From Bacteroidales bacterium (GTDB taxonomy: Bacteria > Bacteroidota > Bacteroidia > Bacteroidales > UBA4417): a DNA stretch of 64,000 bases. The notes beneath the pieces were generated by a model. It had not been told where the DNA came from, ran no database searches, and was given only the letters and a program-made list of their open reading frames with translations. The first letter of the stretch is position 1; each line of letters starts with the position of its first letter. A program made the position numbers and the translations under genes. Location of the stretch: NCBI GenBank assembly GCA_030654075.1, contig JAURYB010000139.1:1-64000 (forward strand). Direction: 5' to 3'. This document shows, in pieces, positions 25,325 through 33,460 of this stretch.

Positions 25325-28285
25325 TTAGTTTTTCCAGAAATCAAAATTCTGTTCAATTGCGTACTTTACAAATGCTTCAGCAATACAACAGTCATCTTCC
25401 TTTATTTTGTCTGCTTTAGTTAATAATTCATCACGTTTGATACTGTGGTTTACCAAATCTTGTTTAATCTCTGGGTTACCAAAAACATCCTCCACCATAT
25501 TCCCATCATTATCAATTAAGTAAATATAATCACCTTTGTTATTTTTGCCACCATTTTCACTTACTGCCATGAAAATTGGATAGTCTAATTGTTTAGCAAC
25601 TTCAGCATCAATAAACCGGTTTCGAAGCTTGGCTATAGTATCATCGTTATTTAATATTAATTTTAGCTTGCCTTTGTTAGTGAGTAAAAGAACTTCCTCC
25701 TCGGCTAAAGGTATGGCAATTTCATAACTCTTTATCTCCGCTTTCAACGTTTTGGCAATTACTTTTTGGGCATCCTTGAGTGCTTTTATTGCTAGTTTAT
25801 GTCCTTCCTTAACTGACTTAATATGTAACTTTAAATCTTCAGGAGTACCGGTCCAGGTTTCTTGTGCAATTACTAACTCTGATTTTTGTTTCAATTCCAT
25901 TGCTTCCACTTCATCAGCTAAATCACCTAATTTAGTTTTAGCTCGTAGAAGGCTACCCTTTAACTCATCCTTACGTGCATAAATCACTTCGATTTTTTCT
26001 TCTACTGTCATTGGCTCGTCGGCTTCATCATATTCCCTGGGCTCCCTATTTTCTTCAGAATTCTCATCTTTGGCCTCTTCCTTTTCTTCTTTATCATCAG
26101 CCATTTCAGGTTCAGGGAATTCTTCCAGTAAAAGTTCAACTATTTCTTCAGGAATTTTTTCCTCAGGAATATCTGTTTCCTCAGATTCGACAAAAACATT
26201 TTCAATCCCAGCCGATTGCAATTTATCAATATCAGCTTGTCTTAAAATATGATTAGGTTTGAAAAGTTCTTCCGTTCTTTCGATGGACACCATTTCTCCT
26301 GTATCTTCATCTGCCATATTTTCAAGAAAGGTTCTGTTAACAGTTTGTGCTAAGCAATCACCTACCTTTAAGTCACTTACATTCTTTTCACTGTAAATAA
26401 CGTTAAAGATCATGTTATAGTAGTCAGGACATTTATCTTGTACCTCTTTTTGGATTTTTTCTATTTCGGCCAATTGCTCAGCAGTATATTTTTGAACAAA
26501 CAAAACTGATGTTTTAGTACCCGTGTGAGGTTTAAACGTATTGCCATGCAAGCCCACAACAGCCAATAAACGAGCTTTGCGCAAAATCCATTCTCTAATA
26601 AAGGCGAGCGAAGAATTATTGAATTTTCCTTGAGGTAAAACAATGCCTGCTCTTCCACCAGGCCGAAGCATTTTTATGATCCGTTCAATAAACAAAACAT
26701 CACGTTCCTCTTTTGCTGCTTTGTCCTTTGCTCTTTTTAATGCTGGACGGGCTAAATCGTAATTAATCAGCATTTTTTTATCTTTCATTTCGCCTGCAAA
26801 TGGAGGATTAGCTAAAATGACATCAAAATTCATTTCACCAAAATATTCCCAAGCTTTATCGTCATCGCTAAAAGTTTCTCCATCTGGAATGTCAACTCTT
26901 AATAAAGGCGTTTTACTTAATTCAGTCATTAAATATTGCCCTGATTTTGTAGAGTACCATGTACGGGGTTCAATACTACTTACATCGGGACCAAAAATAT
27001 TTGTATGACCATCTCCAGCAATAAGCATTAAGGCACGAGAGGTTTTGGCAGCTCTTGCTTCAAAGTCAATGCCCCAAAGATATTTGCTTGCATATCGATG
27101 TTTTCGTAATTCCTGATCCGCTGCAGTTGGTGCAGGGAATGCCCATTCCATGGCGTGTAAAAGGAAACCTGCGGACCCGCAACTTGGATCCATTACGTAC
27201 TCATCATCTTGTGGATTGAGCATACGAACACACATTTCGATAACATGCCTGGGTGTAAAAAATTGACCTTTCTTTTTCTTTGCTTCTGTCGGTAATAGAT
27301 ATTCAAAAGCGTCATCCATAATACGCAAGTTTGAACCCATTAAGCGAATAGGTTCAACCGGGCCAATACAAACTTGTAAATGATCCTTACGCAATTTAAT
27401 ATTTTCATTTTCTTCAAAGACCCCTTTCCATTCATCACAAGCTTTTCTGAATAAACCGTTTATTGTATCGTAGGTTAATTCAGCATCTTCAAACTTTTTA
27501 AATATTACTTCTTTATTTGGTCTGGCTCTTCTGTTTTCTTTAGCTTCCTTTTCGTCCCAAATTTTTGCAAAAATGATTTTGAAAATTTCATTAAATTCAT
27601 CAACTCCACTATCAGCAAGGACTAGTTCTTCCAAGTCCTGAATGATTTTCTTGAAATTGAATGATGTTTTTAAGTCTGCAAGTGTGCGCTTAACTTGCAA
27701 TACATCTTTAGCTTCTTCAGCAACTTTTGGTATTTCTGATAAGGTATCGAAATCTGTATTATGTGGTTTGTATAAAATTAACCTATCAGAACCATTGGAC
27801 CAAATACCAATTGGATTTCCTTTAGCTCCTAAGTAAGTTTTAAGTTGTTCAATGCCTTCTTTTCTTTTTGGTTTCTTAATTTCAAAAAGTAGCTTAACCG
27901 TTACTTTAGTTGCATCTCTATAAACCGCTATATCAGCGAACTTTGTATTTACTTCAGTACCAAACTGAACAGGAACTTCACATTCAATTTGCTCTGGTTT
28001 GTAATTATAATGATTGATGAGTTTATATACCCACAATTGACGAACTATTTCTTCCGGGTTTGATTTGCCACCTTCAACATATACTTGAATTTTTGTTTTT
28101 AAAGAGTGAAAGGGGGCTATAGGCTTAATAAAATAGAGTTTCTTTCCTGTTAGTTTTCCGGATCCATTTTCATTATAAATATTAATCATGTCATGGATAT
28201 GCTTACCTAAACCAATAAATTCCGAAAGGTCGTATTTTACTGCCGGGTCTTTAAATATTTTGTCTAATACTTGTTGAGTAGTCAT
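25325..28285 (-). CDS. hsdM: Type I-like N6-adenine DNA methyltransferase with N-terminal nuclease domain
   Basis: 986 residues, nearly twice a usual HsdM. Residues ~45-190 resemble the HsdR N-terminal PD-(D/E)xK domain: EEIVRQLWVYKLI, FADIAVY and the ExK motif LFEIKKP. Residues ~310-620 are the N6-adenine methyltransferase: QFFTPRHVIEMCVRML, SAM motif DPSCGSAGFLLHA and catalytic NPPF. A highly acidic linker near 740-790 and a coiled segment lead to a C-terminal domain of unknown role. No separate HsdR translocase is present. It is the first gene of the minus-strand island operon. Confidence 0.88.
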   Translation of the reverse strand: MTTQQVLDKIFKDPAVKYDLSEFIGLGKHIHDMINIYNENGSGKLTGKKLYFIKPIAPFHSLKTKIQVYVEGGKSNPEEIVRQLWVYKLINHYNYKPEQIECEVPVQFGTEVNTKFADIAVYRDATKVTVKLLFEIKKPKRKEGIEQLKTYLGAKGNPIGIWSNGSDRLILYKPHNTDFDTLSEIPKVAEEAKDVLQVKRTLADLKTSFNFKKIIQDLEELVLADSGVDEFNEIFKIIFAKIWDEKEAKENRRARPNKEVIFKKFEDAELTYDTINGLFRKACDEWKGVFEENENIKLRKDHLQVCIGPVEPIRLMGSNLRIMDDAFEYLLPTEAKKKKGQFFTPRHVIEMCVRMLNPQDDEYVMDPSCGSAGFLLHAMEWAFPAPTAADQELRKHRYASKYLWGIDFEARAAKTSRALMLIAGDGHTNIFGPDVSSIEPRTWYSTKSGQYLMTELSKTPLLRVDIPDGETFSDDDKAWEYFGEMNFDVILANPPFAGEMKDKKMLINYDLARPALKRAKDKAAKEERDVLFIERIIKMLRPGGRAGIVLPQGKFNNSSLAFIREWILRKARLLAVVGLHGNTFKPHTGTKTSVLFVQKYTAEQLAEIEKIQKEVQDKCPDYYNMIFNVIYSEKNVSDLKVGDCLAQTVNRTFLENMADEDTGEMVSIERTEELFKPNHILRQADIDKLQSAGIENVFVESEETDIPEEKIPEEIVELLLEEFPEPEMADDKEEKEEAKDENSEENREPREYDEADEPMTVEEKIEVIYARKDELKGSLLRAKTKLGDLADEVEAMELKQKSELVIAQETWTGTPEDLKLHIKSVKEGHKLAIKALKDAQKVIAKTLKAEIKSYEIAIPLAEEEVLLLTNKGKLKLILNNDDTIAKLRNRFIDAEVAKQLDYPIFMAVSENGGKNNKGDYIYLIDNDGNMVEDVFGNPEIKQDLVNHSIKRDELLTKADKIKEDDCCIAEAFVKYAIEQNFDFWKN

Positions 28286-28627
28286 AATTTATTTCAATTT
28301 TTTCTTTTGGTAAAAATAGGGGTTTAATGTCTAAAAGACATGGGGTATTATAGGATTTTTTTGTCAAAAATTGCTACAGATAATATTGGGATTTTGCACA
28401 CCTAAAATGAGTCTATTTGCTGAATCTTTAAATACAAAACTTATATCTCATATCCATCTTTAATATCTATAGCATCTCATAAATAATGAACTTATTAAAA
28501 GCCATCAAACTTATGGAAATATTTGGACAGTTTGAATGTAGTTTGATAGATTATTTAAATTAAAATATCTTGGTTAATGTATCATTTACTTTTCAGTACT
28601 TGTGAATGAGAAAAGAGTTAATAATGA
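28286..28627. other. 342-bp gap upstream of the methyltransferase gene
   Basis: AT-rich gap between the promoter side of the methyltransferase gene and the 3' end of the DUF6371 gene. It contains the perfect short palindrome at 28327-28341 and no open frame worth reporting. No clear TAnnTTTG promoter was found on the minus strand. Confidence 0.5.
28327..28341. promoter_or_regulatory. Perfect palindrome upstream of methyltransferase operon
   Basis: ATGTCT and AGACAT flank an AAA centre, about 42 bp before the methyltransferase start codon. It could be an operator or a small hairpin in the leader. No regulator gene is encoded next to it. Confidence 0.35.
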
Positions 28628-29944
28628 TCATTCAAAAGTTGATACAGAGGAATTAAGAATTTGCACTAGCAATTGCAAACGATGGAGGTAATGAAGGAAT
28701 TTGTGATTACCGTTATATGTTCGGAGAATTGCCAGGTGACCGGAGATGAATTTGGGGATGTTGAGGATGACAGTACACTGGTTGAGGCGGATGGGAGGAT
28801 CTGGAAGTTTGGTGGTAGAGAAGAAGGATTCGAGTTCGTCGAGGGGCCAAGACCTCATCCCTGGCCCTTCTCCTAAAAAAGGAGAAGGGTGACTTTCTAA
28901 CATAAATTGGTGGTAAAGGGAGGAGATTGCTTCAGGCTGAGCCTTCGCAATGTAGTCCTTCGAATGAATAGGCAGAGTTGCATTAGGGAATACAGTGAAT
29001 TGTTCGGGCTTGAAACGGATGAGGAAATCGGCAATATCGAGACCGGCTTCGCGTTCGGAGGTGGTTGCGACTTGTTCGAGAAGATTGGAGATAGTGACCT
29101 GGAGGCCGGATTTAGAAAGTTCGCCGGCTTTTAGTTTCCAATCATCATAGGCCTTGATATCGGGCCAAAGAGTTATGTGACGACCTTTGAGGACAGTTAA
29201 GACCTGGGAGGAGGTCCATTTGCATCCGTGCTTTCCGCCGGTGGCAAGCCAGATGAATTGTGGAAAGTAAACTGAGGCTATGATAGCTGTCTTTTCGGAT
29301 TCAACGATTGAGACTGGCAATTCAGGATGAAGTTTGAGGAGGTGTTCGCCGAAGAAACATTGATGTAGGTTGTACTCCTTAAGTTTGAGGGCAGAATGAG
29401 CCCAGGTGATGTGGTTGTAAGGTTGTTTAATCCTGCGGCCAGTGGTGGGATCATAGAGCATGATTTTGCCATCACGGATGTTGCCCTGGCAGTCGATCTG
29501 CCAGAAGACGGTGGAGCCGGGCCAGTTTTTGGAAGTTCCTATAAAATAGGTGTTGATGAGTTGGGTGACGGTTGTGGGATCGAAAATGGATTTGAGGAAA
29601 GTGATGAAGAGGTTGCTTTTATAATTGGAGTGGGAGGATTGGAAGATGGATTGAGGGATGAATGATAGCGGATTTGAAAATTTGGGAATTTGAAAATTTG
29701 AAAATGGGGAGATAGGTCGAAGAGCTTGGAGGCTGGTGGAGGATTGATCAGGATGATCGTGAAAATATTGTTTTGGGGTGTAGTGATATGTACAGTTTTG
29801 TTCGCGGTTACAACGACCGACATGATCGGCCAAGTATTCACTGGTTTCGGTGTTAATGTACTTTGCGAATTGCCTTATTGCGCCACAAGATGGACAAGTG
29901 TGGCGGGTTGAGGGGGATTTATAAGGCTCTAAGGTGAAGGGCAT
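28628..29944 (-). CDS. DUF6371 / PG0870-type primase-like protein
   Basis: 438 residues from the chosen start. The N-terminus has a zinc-finger-like block (CPSCG, a later GRCNREQNCTYH, then TPKQYF) typical of DUF6371/PG0870-related proteins. The middle has VSIVESEKTAIIAS and WLATGGKHGC, a Toprim-like region with the conserved Glu, and later LWPDIKAYDDW. This suggests a primase-like role in replication of the element. The ATG at 29944 (MPFTLEPYK) is preferred over the upstream one at 30022, because the extra 26 residues would cover the GTACGC repeat array. The C-terminal region contains an in-frame MITE-like repeat (28855-28952). Confidence 0.8.
   Translation of the reverse strand: MPFTLEPYKSPSTRHTCPSCGAIRQFAKYINTETSEYLADHVGRCNREQNCTYHYTPKQYFHDHPDQSSTSLQALRPISPFSNFQIPKFSNPLSFIPQSIFQSSHSNYKSNLFITFLKSIFDPTTVTQLINTYFIGTSKNWPGSTVFWQIDCQGNIRDGKIMLYDPTTGRRIKQPYNHITWAHSALKLKEYNLHQCFFGEHLLKLHPELPVSIVESEKTAIIASVYFPQFIWLATGGKHGCKWTSSQVLTVLKGRHITLWPDIKAYDDWKLKAGELSKSGLQVTISNLLEQVATTSEREAGLDIADFLIRFKPEQFTVFPNATLPIHSKDYIAKAQPEAISSLYHQFMLESHPSPFLGEGPGMRSWPLDELESFFSTTKLPDPPIRLNQCTVILNIPKFISGHLAILRTYNGNHKFLHYLHRLQLLVQILNSSVSTFE
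28855..28952. repeat. MITE-like repeat, copy A (inside the DUF6371 gene)
   Basis: Begins with a perfect hairpin, CCCTTCTCC / GGAGAAGGG at 28865-28889, and ends in a block containing GATTGCTTCAGGCTGAGCC and TTCGCAATG. A similar element lies at 31141-31241. The copy is read through in frame and gives the segment beginning SHPSPFLGEGPGMRS. The GATTGCTTC...GCAATG form is a common dispersed bacterial repeat type. Confidence 0.65.
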
Positions 29945-29986
29945 GGCTTCAAAGTGAATAGTGAGTGTTGCAGGTGAGAATAGGGT

Positions 29987-30048
29987 GCGTACCAAGTGCG
30001 TACTGCGTACCGAGGTACGCATTGGTACGCAGGTACGCAGAGGTACGC
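29987..30048. repeat. Iteron-like array of seven GTACGC/GCGTAC hexamers
   Basis: GCGTAC occurs at 29987, 29998 and 30005. The inverted form GTACGC occurs at 30015, 30025, 30033 and 30043, so three copies face four. Most neighbouring copies are 8-11 bp apart, about one helical turn. The array fills the gap between the replicative ATPase gene and the primase-like gene. Candidate replication origin or protein-binding array (inference). Confidence 0.7.
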
Positions 30049-30057
30049 AGGCAAAAT

Positions 30058-31104
30058 TTAGGCATGTTTCTTAAGGCATTTACGAATGGCACCTTCTGTA
30101 ATACTAAGTTGCAGAGCAATTGCTCGATTAGAAATTCCCTGGGAATGAAGGGCAAGTATTTGTTCAACACGAGCTGATTTTTCATTTTCTTCAACGTGTT
30201 TAAGGTGATCGGATTCGTTACCATACTCGATGAAGCTGAAATGAAGGAAGTTTGTTTCCTTGATGATTTCATAGACGATAATATTTTCGTTATCGTAAAT
30301 ATTTTCGCATGAGCGGGCCTTCAACTGCTTTACATAGCGCATATTTGGATCCCTGGTGCTGCGACCGATAGTGAATGCCGAGTCAGCAAAATTGGACTTC
30401 ATCTTTGAGCCTTGCAGGTCGTTGAGGCTAATGGGTTGGGAACTGCTTGTCTTTCGGGTATGTTCCAGGCAGAGAATTGACAAACCATAATCAAATTTTA
30501 AGTCATTAAGGCGATCCATAACTGGCTTGGCAGTCTGAGCCTTGTCGGTATCTGCTGAGATCAGGCGCGTCATGTTGTCAATAATGACAACCTGTGCACC
30601 AGTGCGATCGAGAAGATTTACCAGGCTGACTATGAAATAGTCCTCATACGAAGTGCCTTCCGGGATCGAATAACGGGATTTGAATGAGATGCGGTAAAAA
30701 TTCTCATTGAACCTATATTCGTTTTCGAAGTTATCGGAATAGCGTTTCTGGAATTGTTTGTCCGAAAGCTCCAGGTCGATATACAAGACCTTTCGATTGT
30801 GGCTTATGGTATCAGCGATCTGGACAGCATAAACTGATTTCCCGACGCCTGTATCGGCAAAAAGAATAGTGAGCTCGTTTTCGAACCAAAGAGAGTAGAA
30901 TAAATCAGTGGGTACCGGCTGGCTTTTCGCATCGGACAGGCATTGGTTTGCTGTGCGGCAACGAAAGAAACCGGCTTCGAAGTTGGTTTCCGTGGGAGGA
31001 TTTGCCATGGATAGGGCTTCGGCTTTGAGGCGGGCGAGGAGATCGAGGCCGGCTTGAGGGGTGGGAAAATTGTTGGTTTCATTCATAGCTTGTACAGTAG
31101 TCAT
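30058..31104 (-). CDS. RepA/DnaB-like replicative ATPase with C-terminal HTH
   Basis: 348 residues. Walker A ADTGVGKS lies near residue 97 and Walker B VVIIDNMTR near 187, followed by a CLEHTRK segment and NDLQGSKMKSNFADSAFTIG, as in RepA/RadA/DnaB-type hexameric ATPases. The last ~40 residues (ILALHSQGISNRAIALQLS then EGAIRKCLKKH) form a helix-turn-helix. Probable replicative helicase or loader of the mobile module. The start codon lies within three 11-bp-spaced GTCATT repeats. A start six residues in (MNETN) is also possible. Confidence 0.82.
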   Translation of the reverse strand: MTTVQAMNETNNFPTPQAGLDLLARLKAEALSMANPPTETNFEAGFFRCRTANQCLSDAKSQPVPTDLFYSLWFENELTILFADTGVGKSVYAVQIADTISHNRKVLYIDLELSDKQFQKRYSDNFENEYRFNENFYRISFKSRYSIPEGTSYEDYFIVSLVNLLDRTGAQVVIIDNMTRLISADTDKAQTAKPVMDRLNDLKFDYGLSILCLEHTRKTSSSQPISLNDLQGSKMKSNFADSAFTIGRSTRDPNMRYVKQLKARSCENIYDNENIIVYEIIKETNFLHFSFIEYGNESDHLKHVEENEKSARVEQILALHSQGISNRAIALQLSITEGAIRKCLKKHA

Positions 31105-31132
31105 TCAGTTGTCATTCAATGGTCATTAGGTT
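31100..31132. repeat. Three GTCATT direct repeats at 11-bp spacing
   Basis: GTCATT starts at 31100, 31111 and 31122, just at and upstream of the start codon of the replicative ATPase gene. Regular one-turn spacing suggests a protein-binding site, possibly autoregulation by the HTH tail of that ATPase (inference). Confidence 0.5.
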
Positions 31133-31140
31133 GAAAAAAC

Positions 31141-31241
31141 TCACCCCCTAACCCCTCTCTTTAAAGGAAAGAGAGGGGTGACTTGCTAAGGTTAATTAGT
31201 GGTAAAGGGTGGGGATTGCTTCAGTCGGAGCCTTCGCAATG
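31141..31241. repeat. MITE-like repeat, copy B
   Basis: Intergenic. It has a perfect 11-bp stem, CCCCTCTCTTT at 31152-31162 with AAAGAGAGGGG at 31168-31178. Then come GTGACTTGCTAAGG, a TTAATTAGTGGTAAAGGG block and an end containing GATTGCTTCAGTCGGAGCC. The same order is found in copy A at 28855-28952. Confidence 0.65.
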
Positions 31242-31247
31242 GCGTGG

Positions 31248-31715
31248 CTAAAGGATTGAGATTTGAAGAATGGTTTTTTCGTTGACAGCAGGTGGAATAA
31301 GCTGTTCGCCGGTGGCTTCATCGACGGCAATCATACCGGGTTTTAAGGTTTGGAGGAAGGATTCGCGGTCTTTGATGGCAGATTGAAGTTCATTCAGTTG
31401 AAGCCGGAAATCGTTCAAAATGCTGTCGTTGCAATTATCATAGATCCATTCTCGGCGACATGACTTGGTTATCCTGGCGCCGTATTGTTCGAATGTTTTT
31501 TCATGGTAATAATCTGCTTCGGCAATGACAGCATTTTTCACTGTGGTGCTTGTCCTGATGCCTTTGATGATTTCTTCCAGGTTTTTGAGCCTGACTTCCA
31601 TTTGCAAGGGATAACAGTTTCCATTCATAATCTCTTCGATGGCCTGATGAATGAAGAATTCGCGTTCGCGTTTGGTGGAAGGGAACTTTGTGATGAGGGA
31701 GAGTGGGTTTTTCAT
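31248..31715 (-). CDS. Unrecognised 155-residue protein of the replication module
   Basis: The start is placed at the ATG giving MKNPLSLITKFPS, because the longer frame overlaps the upstream gene and its extra residues look non-coding. The protein is helical and charged (AIEEIMNGNCYPLQMEVRLKNLEE; LQLNELQSAIKDRESFL), with a conserved-looking middle CRREWIYDNCNDSILNDF. Its size and position between an NGO0469-type protein and a replicative ATPase suggest a phage/plasmid replication accessory protein. No function can be named. Confidence 0.65.
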   Translation of the reverse strand: MKNPLSLITKFPSTKREREFFIHQAIEEIMNGNCYPLQMEVRLKNLEEIIKGIRTSTTVKNAVIAEADYYHEKTFEQYGARITKSCRREWIYDNCNDSILNDFRLQLNELQSAIKDRESFLQTLKPGMIAVDEATGEQLIPPAVNEKTILQISIL

Positions 31716-31734
31716 GGGAATTTCGGAGTTAGGA

Positions 31735-32400
31735 TTAAAAAGGTAGATCGTCGGGATCTTCGTCACCGGTAATGATTGGATCCGGATCGATGGGGGCTTC
31801 ATGTTCCGGAGGTGTGACAACTTCGTTTGCCGGGACGGAAAGTTGTTTGTATTCCCTGGATGACATAATCTTATCACGAAGGAATTCGGGAAGGGTATCG
31901 AAAATCTCTTTTGAAAAAGAATTTACTGAAAAGATGACCGGAGGTAAAACCGGAGCAGGGCAGGAGAGACCTTTTGGAATTGGGCTTACTGAACTGATAT
32001 CGGCGCGGATGTTTCCATCAAGTTTCGTCTTGTGGATGATGTTTAGCATGCAGGGCTTGCCAAGCAATTTAGAAACATCAAAGTGCTTTGCTTCCTGCTC
32101 GGTAAATCCTTTGCCTCGCCAGGATTCGAGGAACTTACGAAGGGAAGCTTTCTCATGAAGGCTGAGCGTGAACTCCTTGCTGACCACATAAGGCTGTTCG
32201 CCATTTTCTTCTTTGAAAACTTTGGTTTCAGTAGGGAGTTCGAAAGTAAGCCGGACTTTATTGGCTTCTTTCTTTTCCCCTTTGTATTCATCAGAGATGG
32301 TGCCGATATGTATCATGCTGTAGCACCTGGCTACATAGTTACCGGCTTCGACTGGGGAGAAGGATTTTCCGCTGGTGTTGGAGGATGCGATGATTTCCAT
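31735..32400 (-). CDS. NGO0469-family phage replication-type protein
   Basis: 221 residues. The N-terminal block FSPVEAGNYVARCYSMIHIG, then KVRLTFELPTE, VSKEFTLSLHEKASLRKFLESWRGK and LLGKPCMLNI match my memory of proteins annotated 'phage replication initiation protein, NGO0469 family', which may be single-strand-binding-like. The tail ends acidic (DPDPIITGDEDPDDLPF), as in many single-strand-binding proteins. It probably handles single-stranded DNA during replication of the module. Confidence 0.72.
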   Translation of the reverse strand: MEIIASSNTSGKSFSPVEAGNYVARCYSMIHIGTISDEYKGEKKEANKVRLTFELPTETKVFKEENGEQPYVVSKEFTLSLHEKASLRKFLESWRGKGFTEQEAKHFDVSKLLGKPCMLNIIHKTKLDGNIRADISSVSPIPKGLSCPAPVLPPVIFSVNSFSKEIFDTLPEFLRDKIMSSREYKQLSVPANEVVTPPEHEAPIDPDPIITGDEDPDDLPF

Positions 32401-32440
32401 GTTTTAAGGGATTAGGGGCTGGGGATTAGGATTTAGTGGG

Positions 32441-32710
32441 CTACAAATATTTACTAATGAGGTGCTTTTTTGAGGCTGGTAAGGTATTGATCGGTGTGAG
32501 TGGATTGAATGTATGAGCTTCTCTTATAGTGCGGAGGAGGTCAGTTATTTCTTCGCAGCGCTTTAGATCAAGAGGCGAATAGATTTCATATAACTTTTCG
32601 ACAGCGTCCTGAATGGTTGCGATCTTAATAAATTCATCGGACCTGATTTTTGCATATGGATCTTCCTGGATGAAGAAAGAGGTGAAGGATTTAAAGAGGG
32701 ATTTGAACAT
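32441..32710 (-). CDS. Small unrecognised protein (89 residues)
   Basis: Starts MFKSLFKSFTSFF, then a charged helical segment (FIKIATIQDAVEKLYEIYSPLDLKRCEEITDLL). It is co-directional with its neighbours and has similar spacing (about 40 bp to the next gene). No family is recognised. Its frame is more protein-like than the overlapping alternative on the same strand, which is proline/serine rich. Confidence 0.55.
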   Translation of the reverse strand: MFKSLFKSFTSFFIQEDPYAKIRSDEFIKIATIQDAVEKLYEIYSPLDLKRCEEITDLLRTIREAHTFNPLTPINTLPASKKHLISKYL

Positions 32711-32746
32711 GATTGTGGGATTTGAAAATGAATAGCCTTTAGGGTT

Positions 32747-32816
32747 GAGATTGCTTTGGCTGAGGCACGAATGGATGAGGTTGCTGCAGGTGGAGCTCTT
32801 GCAATGCTGTGCTTAA
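32747..32816. repeat. Degenerate third copy of the GATTGCTT...GCAATG repeat
   Basis: GATTGCTTTGGCTGAGGC at the left and GAGCTCTTGCAATG at the right resemble the ends of copies A and B but without their hairpin. It lies in the gap between the 89-residue gene and the HTH gene. Confidence 0.4.
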
Positions 32817-32836
32817 CATCAAGCGAATGGTTCTTG

Positions 32837-33124
32837 TCAGCGGACATCAGAAGTGAGGTTGCGGGTTGTGTTTTGTTCAATAAGCTTCATGACATCAGAA
32901 AGCTTGTAATAGATCTTTGCACCGATCTGGGTGAAAGGAATGCGCCTTTCATCGCGCCAGGTTTGAGCTGTGCGCTTGGAAATGTGCATGTAATCGATAA
33001 ATTCGGGATTGTCGATGAGGACCTCCTCTGGCCTCTTGTGAAGGATTGAGACTTGAAGGTGTATCAAGTCCACTTTGGTAATGAGATCATGAAACTGATC
33101 TTTGGGAATGATGATTGCTTCCAT
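32837..33124 (-). CDS. Helix-turn-helix DNA-binding protein (excisionase/MerR-like)
   Basis: 95 residues. FIDYMHISKRTAQTWRDERRIPFTQIG followed by IYYKLSDVMKLIE is the winged-helix pattern of the HTH_17/excisionase type common in Bacteroidota conjugative and phage elements. Just upstream (33188-33280) lies one copy of the palindrome-bearing repeat, a plausible binding site. It is the first gene of the leftward replication operon, so it may regulate it. Confidence 0.8.
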   Translation of the reverse strand: MEAIIIPKDQFHDLITKVDLIHLQVSILHKRPEEVLIDNPEFIDYMHISKRTAQTWRDERRIPFTQIGAKIYYKLSDVMKLIEQNTTRNLTSDVR

Positions 33125-33187
33125 ATACTTTTTTGTTTTAAAGATTGAGGAAGCAAAATAATATCAGAGAAAACTCAAAAAAAGTCT

Positions 33188-33280
33188 AAAAATGGACTGA
33201 CCAGACCTTTTTAGAGGTTAATCGATTGATACTGAATAGGTATTTTACGAAACAGAAAAAGGCTAATCAGACTTTTTTGA
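33188..33280. repeat. Regulatory direct repeat, copy 1
   Basis: Starts with an imperfect palindrome (TGGACTGACCAGACC) and ends with CTAATCAGACTT. The two CAGAC cores lie exactly 66 bp apart (33202 and 33268). The same layout recurs at 33461-33552. It lies between the HTH gene and its upstream region, where the operon promoter should be. Confidence 0.6.
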
Positions 33281-33460
33281 ATAGCGGCCAATTAAAAACA
33301 AAAATATTTCAAAATATAGGTGAGGATAAAAAGCTCAAATTCTAAGCATTTTAATATAAAATAGCATTAAGATACTGTGATACTGTCAATTATAATAAAA
33401 ATATAATAATAATTTTATTTCATTTGTCAAAATCTTATTTCGAAAAAAAGAAAAACAAGT

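Noticed and set aside
19347-28285. A complete Dnd phosphorothioation system
   Set aside because: No DndA, DndB or DndC is encoded. Only DndD- and DndE-like proteins are present, beside a methyltransferase.
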